Below are positions 14,160-15,426 of a stretch of 15,426 nt of DNA, piece after piece. The notes below the pieces were generated by a model that saw only the letters and a list, made by a program, of their open reading frames with translations, was not told where the DNA came from and did no database searches. The DNA is from RGIG5057 sp036653755 (GTDB taxonomy: Bacteria; Bacillota; Clostridia; TANB77; CAG-465): NCBI GenBank assembly GCA_036653755.1, contig JAVVTJ010000023.1:1-15426 (forward strand), given 5' to 3'. The position numbers and the translations under genes were made by a program. Each line of letters begins with the position of its first letter. Positions within the stretch are counted from its first letter, which is position 1.

Positions 14160-14825
14160 ATGAGTACAAAAAGAAAATTGTGTTTTATAATATTAAGTAT
14201 AGCATTGTATTTTATTTTAAATATAGTATATCAAAAATATATAATAAAAGATAATTATTCATATGTATATATATTAAAAAATGATGTTGTTAAAGGTGAA
14301 AAAATAGATTTAAGTTGCGTTCAAAAAGTAAAAATGACAGAAAGTAAAGATTTTAATTGTTATTTAAATATAGATGATAATTATGTATTTAGTAAAAGTT
14401 ATTACAAAGGCAATATATTATTAAAAGATATGATTTTAAATAAAGATGAATATATGAAATTAAATAAAGGAAATGAGCTAGTTTCAATTAAATTAAAATT
14501 TTCTGATGATGCAGCATCATATCAAATAAAAAAAGGTGATATTGTTAATATTTATTGTTCTGCTAAACTTATGGAAATATCAAATGTTTTGAAAAGTATA
14601 AATAATGAAAATATATTAAGTAATAATTTAGAAAATGGATATGTGACTATAAAATTATTTGAAAAAGTTCAGATAATTGATTGTTATAATAAAAGCGGAA
14701 ATAAAGTTAATAAAAATAATAATGAAGTTGTAGAAACTATTATGATTGAAGTTTTACCACAAGAATGTATTAAATTAAATAGTTTAAAAAAATATTCGGA
14801 TTTTAGCGTAAGTATAGTAAAATAA
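14160..14825 (+). CDS. CpaB/RcpC-like pilus assembly protein (SAF domain)
   Basis: A 221-residue membrane-anchored protein of a Tad system. I choose ATG 14160, directly after the pilin stop, rather than the in-frame TTG at 14151. Seen: one N-terminal helix (LCFIILSIALYFILNIVY), then an SAF-like region (YILKNDVVKGEKIDLSCVQ and SKSYYKGNILLKDMI). An RcpC-like segment follows (LVSIKLKFSDDAASYQIKKG, DIVNIYC) with a beta-rich end. CpaB homologues support pilus assembly in the periplasm or outer envelope; in a Gram-positive the domain would lie outside the membrane. It is somewhat shorter and more divergent than typical CpaB. Confidence 0.72.
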   Translation: MSTKRKLCFIILSIALYFILNIVYQKYIIKDNYSYVYILKNDVVKGEKIDLSCVQKVKMTESKDFNCYLNIDDNYVFSKSYYKGNILLKDMILNKDEYMKLNKGNELVSIKLKFSDDAASYQIKKGDIVNIYCSAKLMEISNVLKSINNENILSNNLENGYVTIKLFEKVQIIDCYNKSGNKVNKNNNEVVETIMIEVLPQECIKLNSLKKYSDFSVSIVK

Positions 14826-14835
14826 AGGAGATATT

Positions 14836-15201
14836 ATGGATGTTATATTTGTATATAAATTAGATGAAAAAGAATATGGAGAATTAGTTAAAAATATAGA
14901 AAATAAATTTAAAGAATATATTACAGAGTTAAGTGTTAAAATAACTGTTAAAGATAAGTTAAATATAAGAAATAAAGCAGATGTATATATAATTATATCA
15001 AGTGATATAGAAGAAGTTCAAAATTATTCAAAAAGTATAAAAGATAAAAGTAAAATATTAATACTTACAGAAAATTTATCTTCTTCATATATAATTAAAT
15101 CAGTTGAAATAACAAAAAATATCTGTTATTTAAAAAACGAAATAGATTATATATTTAAAAAAATATACAGCATATATATAGAAAGTAGTGATATAAAATG
15201 A
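14836..15201 (+). CDS. Small alpha/beta protein in the pilus cluster (possible TadZ/CpaE receiver-like domain)
   Basis: Not firmly recognised. The 121-residue product starts at ATG 14836 with AAAGGAG upstream. The pattern of alternating strands and helices (MDVIFVYKL, ADVYIIISS, KSKILILTE, NICYLKNEIDYIF) looks like a flavodoxin or receiver-type fold. The position after a CpaB-like gene is where CpaE/TadZ commonly sits. TadZ normally continues into a MinD-like ATPase domain; this protein stops after the N-terminal part and has no Walker motif. Its stop overlaps the next start (ATGA, 15198-15201), implying translational coupling. Confidence 0.55.
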   Translation: MDVIFVYKLDEKEYGELVKNIENKFKEYITELSVKITVKDKLNIRNKADVYIIISSDIEEVQNYSKSIKDKSKILILTENLSSSYIIKSVEITKNICYLKNEIDYIFKKIYSIYIESSDIK

Positions 15202-15426
15202 ATAAAAAAAAGTATATAATTTGCTTTATAGCCTCAGTTATATCAGTTATAGTATATATTTTAGTTACGAAGAATTTAACTGGTTTTAAACAATATAGTA
15301 TAAAAAATAATATTGAATATTTCAATAATAATAAAATATCTAGTTTTAAAATAGATAATAGAAACATTCTAGATAAAAATAATGGAATAAGTATTGGAAA
15401 AAATAAAAATGAATTAAATAAAGGAT
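15198..15426 (+). CDS. Membrane-anchored protein, 3' end outside the window
   Basis: Starts at ATG 15198, overlapping the preceding stop by ATGA, and is open to the window edge (76 codons). Seen: MNKKK, then one hydrophobic helix (YIICFIASVISVIVYILV) and a polar Asn/Lys/Ile-rich outer region. No domain can be recognised in the visible part. Position and coupling suggest another pilus-cluster component. Confidence 0.6.
   Translation, partial: MNKKKYIICFIASVISVIVYILVTKNLTGFKQYSIKNNIEYFNNNKISSFKIDNRNILDKNNGISIGKNKNELNKG

Noticed and set aside
1..15426. Alternative code with TGA read as tryptophan
   Set aside because: TGA ends real genes here (for example 15199-15201) and Trp is encoded by TGG in conserved positions.
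1..15426. tRNA, rRNA, CRISPR arrays and known riboswitches
   Set aside because: None recognised by eye; the pilus leader was checked for c-di-GMP riboswitch core motifs and none was seen.

Overview
The window is a very AT-rich stretch with AGA-dominated arginine codons, TGA used as a stop and Gram-positive style Shine-Dalgarno (SD) sites. The gene content (DUF5711-like protein, LCP transferase, PBP5-type carboxypeptidase, YitT, Tad-type pilus genes) suggests a low-GC Clostridia (Bacillota), probably a host-associated lineage. The taxonomic placement is inference.

Layout. Positions 74-7200 are one tight plus-strand run: an Alg14/Alg13-type glycosyltransferase pair, a YitT membrane protein, the N-terminal transketolase subunit, an inserted RhuM-type gene, the C-terminal transketolase subunit, the AAA+ ATPase RarA and a DUF5711-like membrane protein. 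A new promoter then starts cvpA-like and LytR-CpsA-Psr (LCP) genes (7273-8910). A PBP5-type D,D-carboxypeptidase follows on the minus strand (9015-10211). It is divergent from comEA and a cysteine-containing protein of unknown function (10275-11564). An HD-GYP response regulator on the minus strand (11599-12603) converges on these across a strong bidirectional terminator. After a roughly 490-bp regulatory gap a Tad/Flp-type pilus cluster begins (TadB/C-like protein, Flp-type pilin, CpaB-like protein, two unknowns) and runs off the window.

Most notable points. (1) Both yitT and the transketolase N-subunit gene are broken by exactly +1 at an in-frame CGG codon. Skipping the C gives GGA (Gly) and restores the conserved motif and normal length in each. 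I found no in-frame CGG in any intact gene here, although CGA and CGT are used. This suggests CGG is unassigned or starved and promotes +1 frameshifting, or that two identical small lesions or errors occurred. (2) A perfect 26-bp inverted repeat encloses 162 bp between the HD-GYP gene and the pilus cluster. The enclosed DNA carries an outward-facing sigma-A-like promoter close to one arm, the architecture of a phase-variable invertible promoter. As sequenced the promoter points to the HD-GYP gene; inverted, it would point to the pilus genes. (3) The rhuM gene sits between the two transketolase subunit genes, flanked by a 15-bp direct repeat that duplicates the downstream gene's ribosome binding site. 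(4) The LCP gene has a palindrome between its SD and its start codon; folded, it would bring the two to normal spacing. (5) The receiver domain of the HD-GYP protein has Asn where the phosphoacceptor Asp should be.
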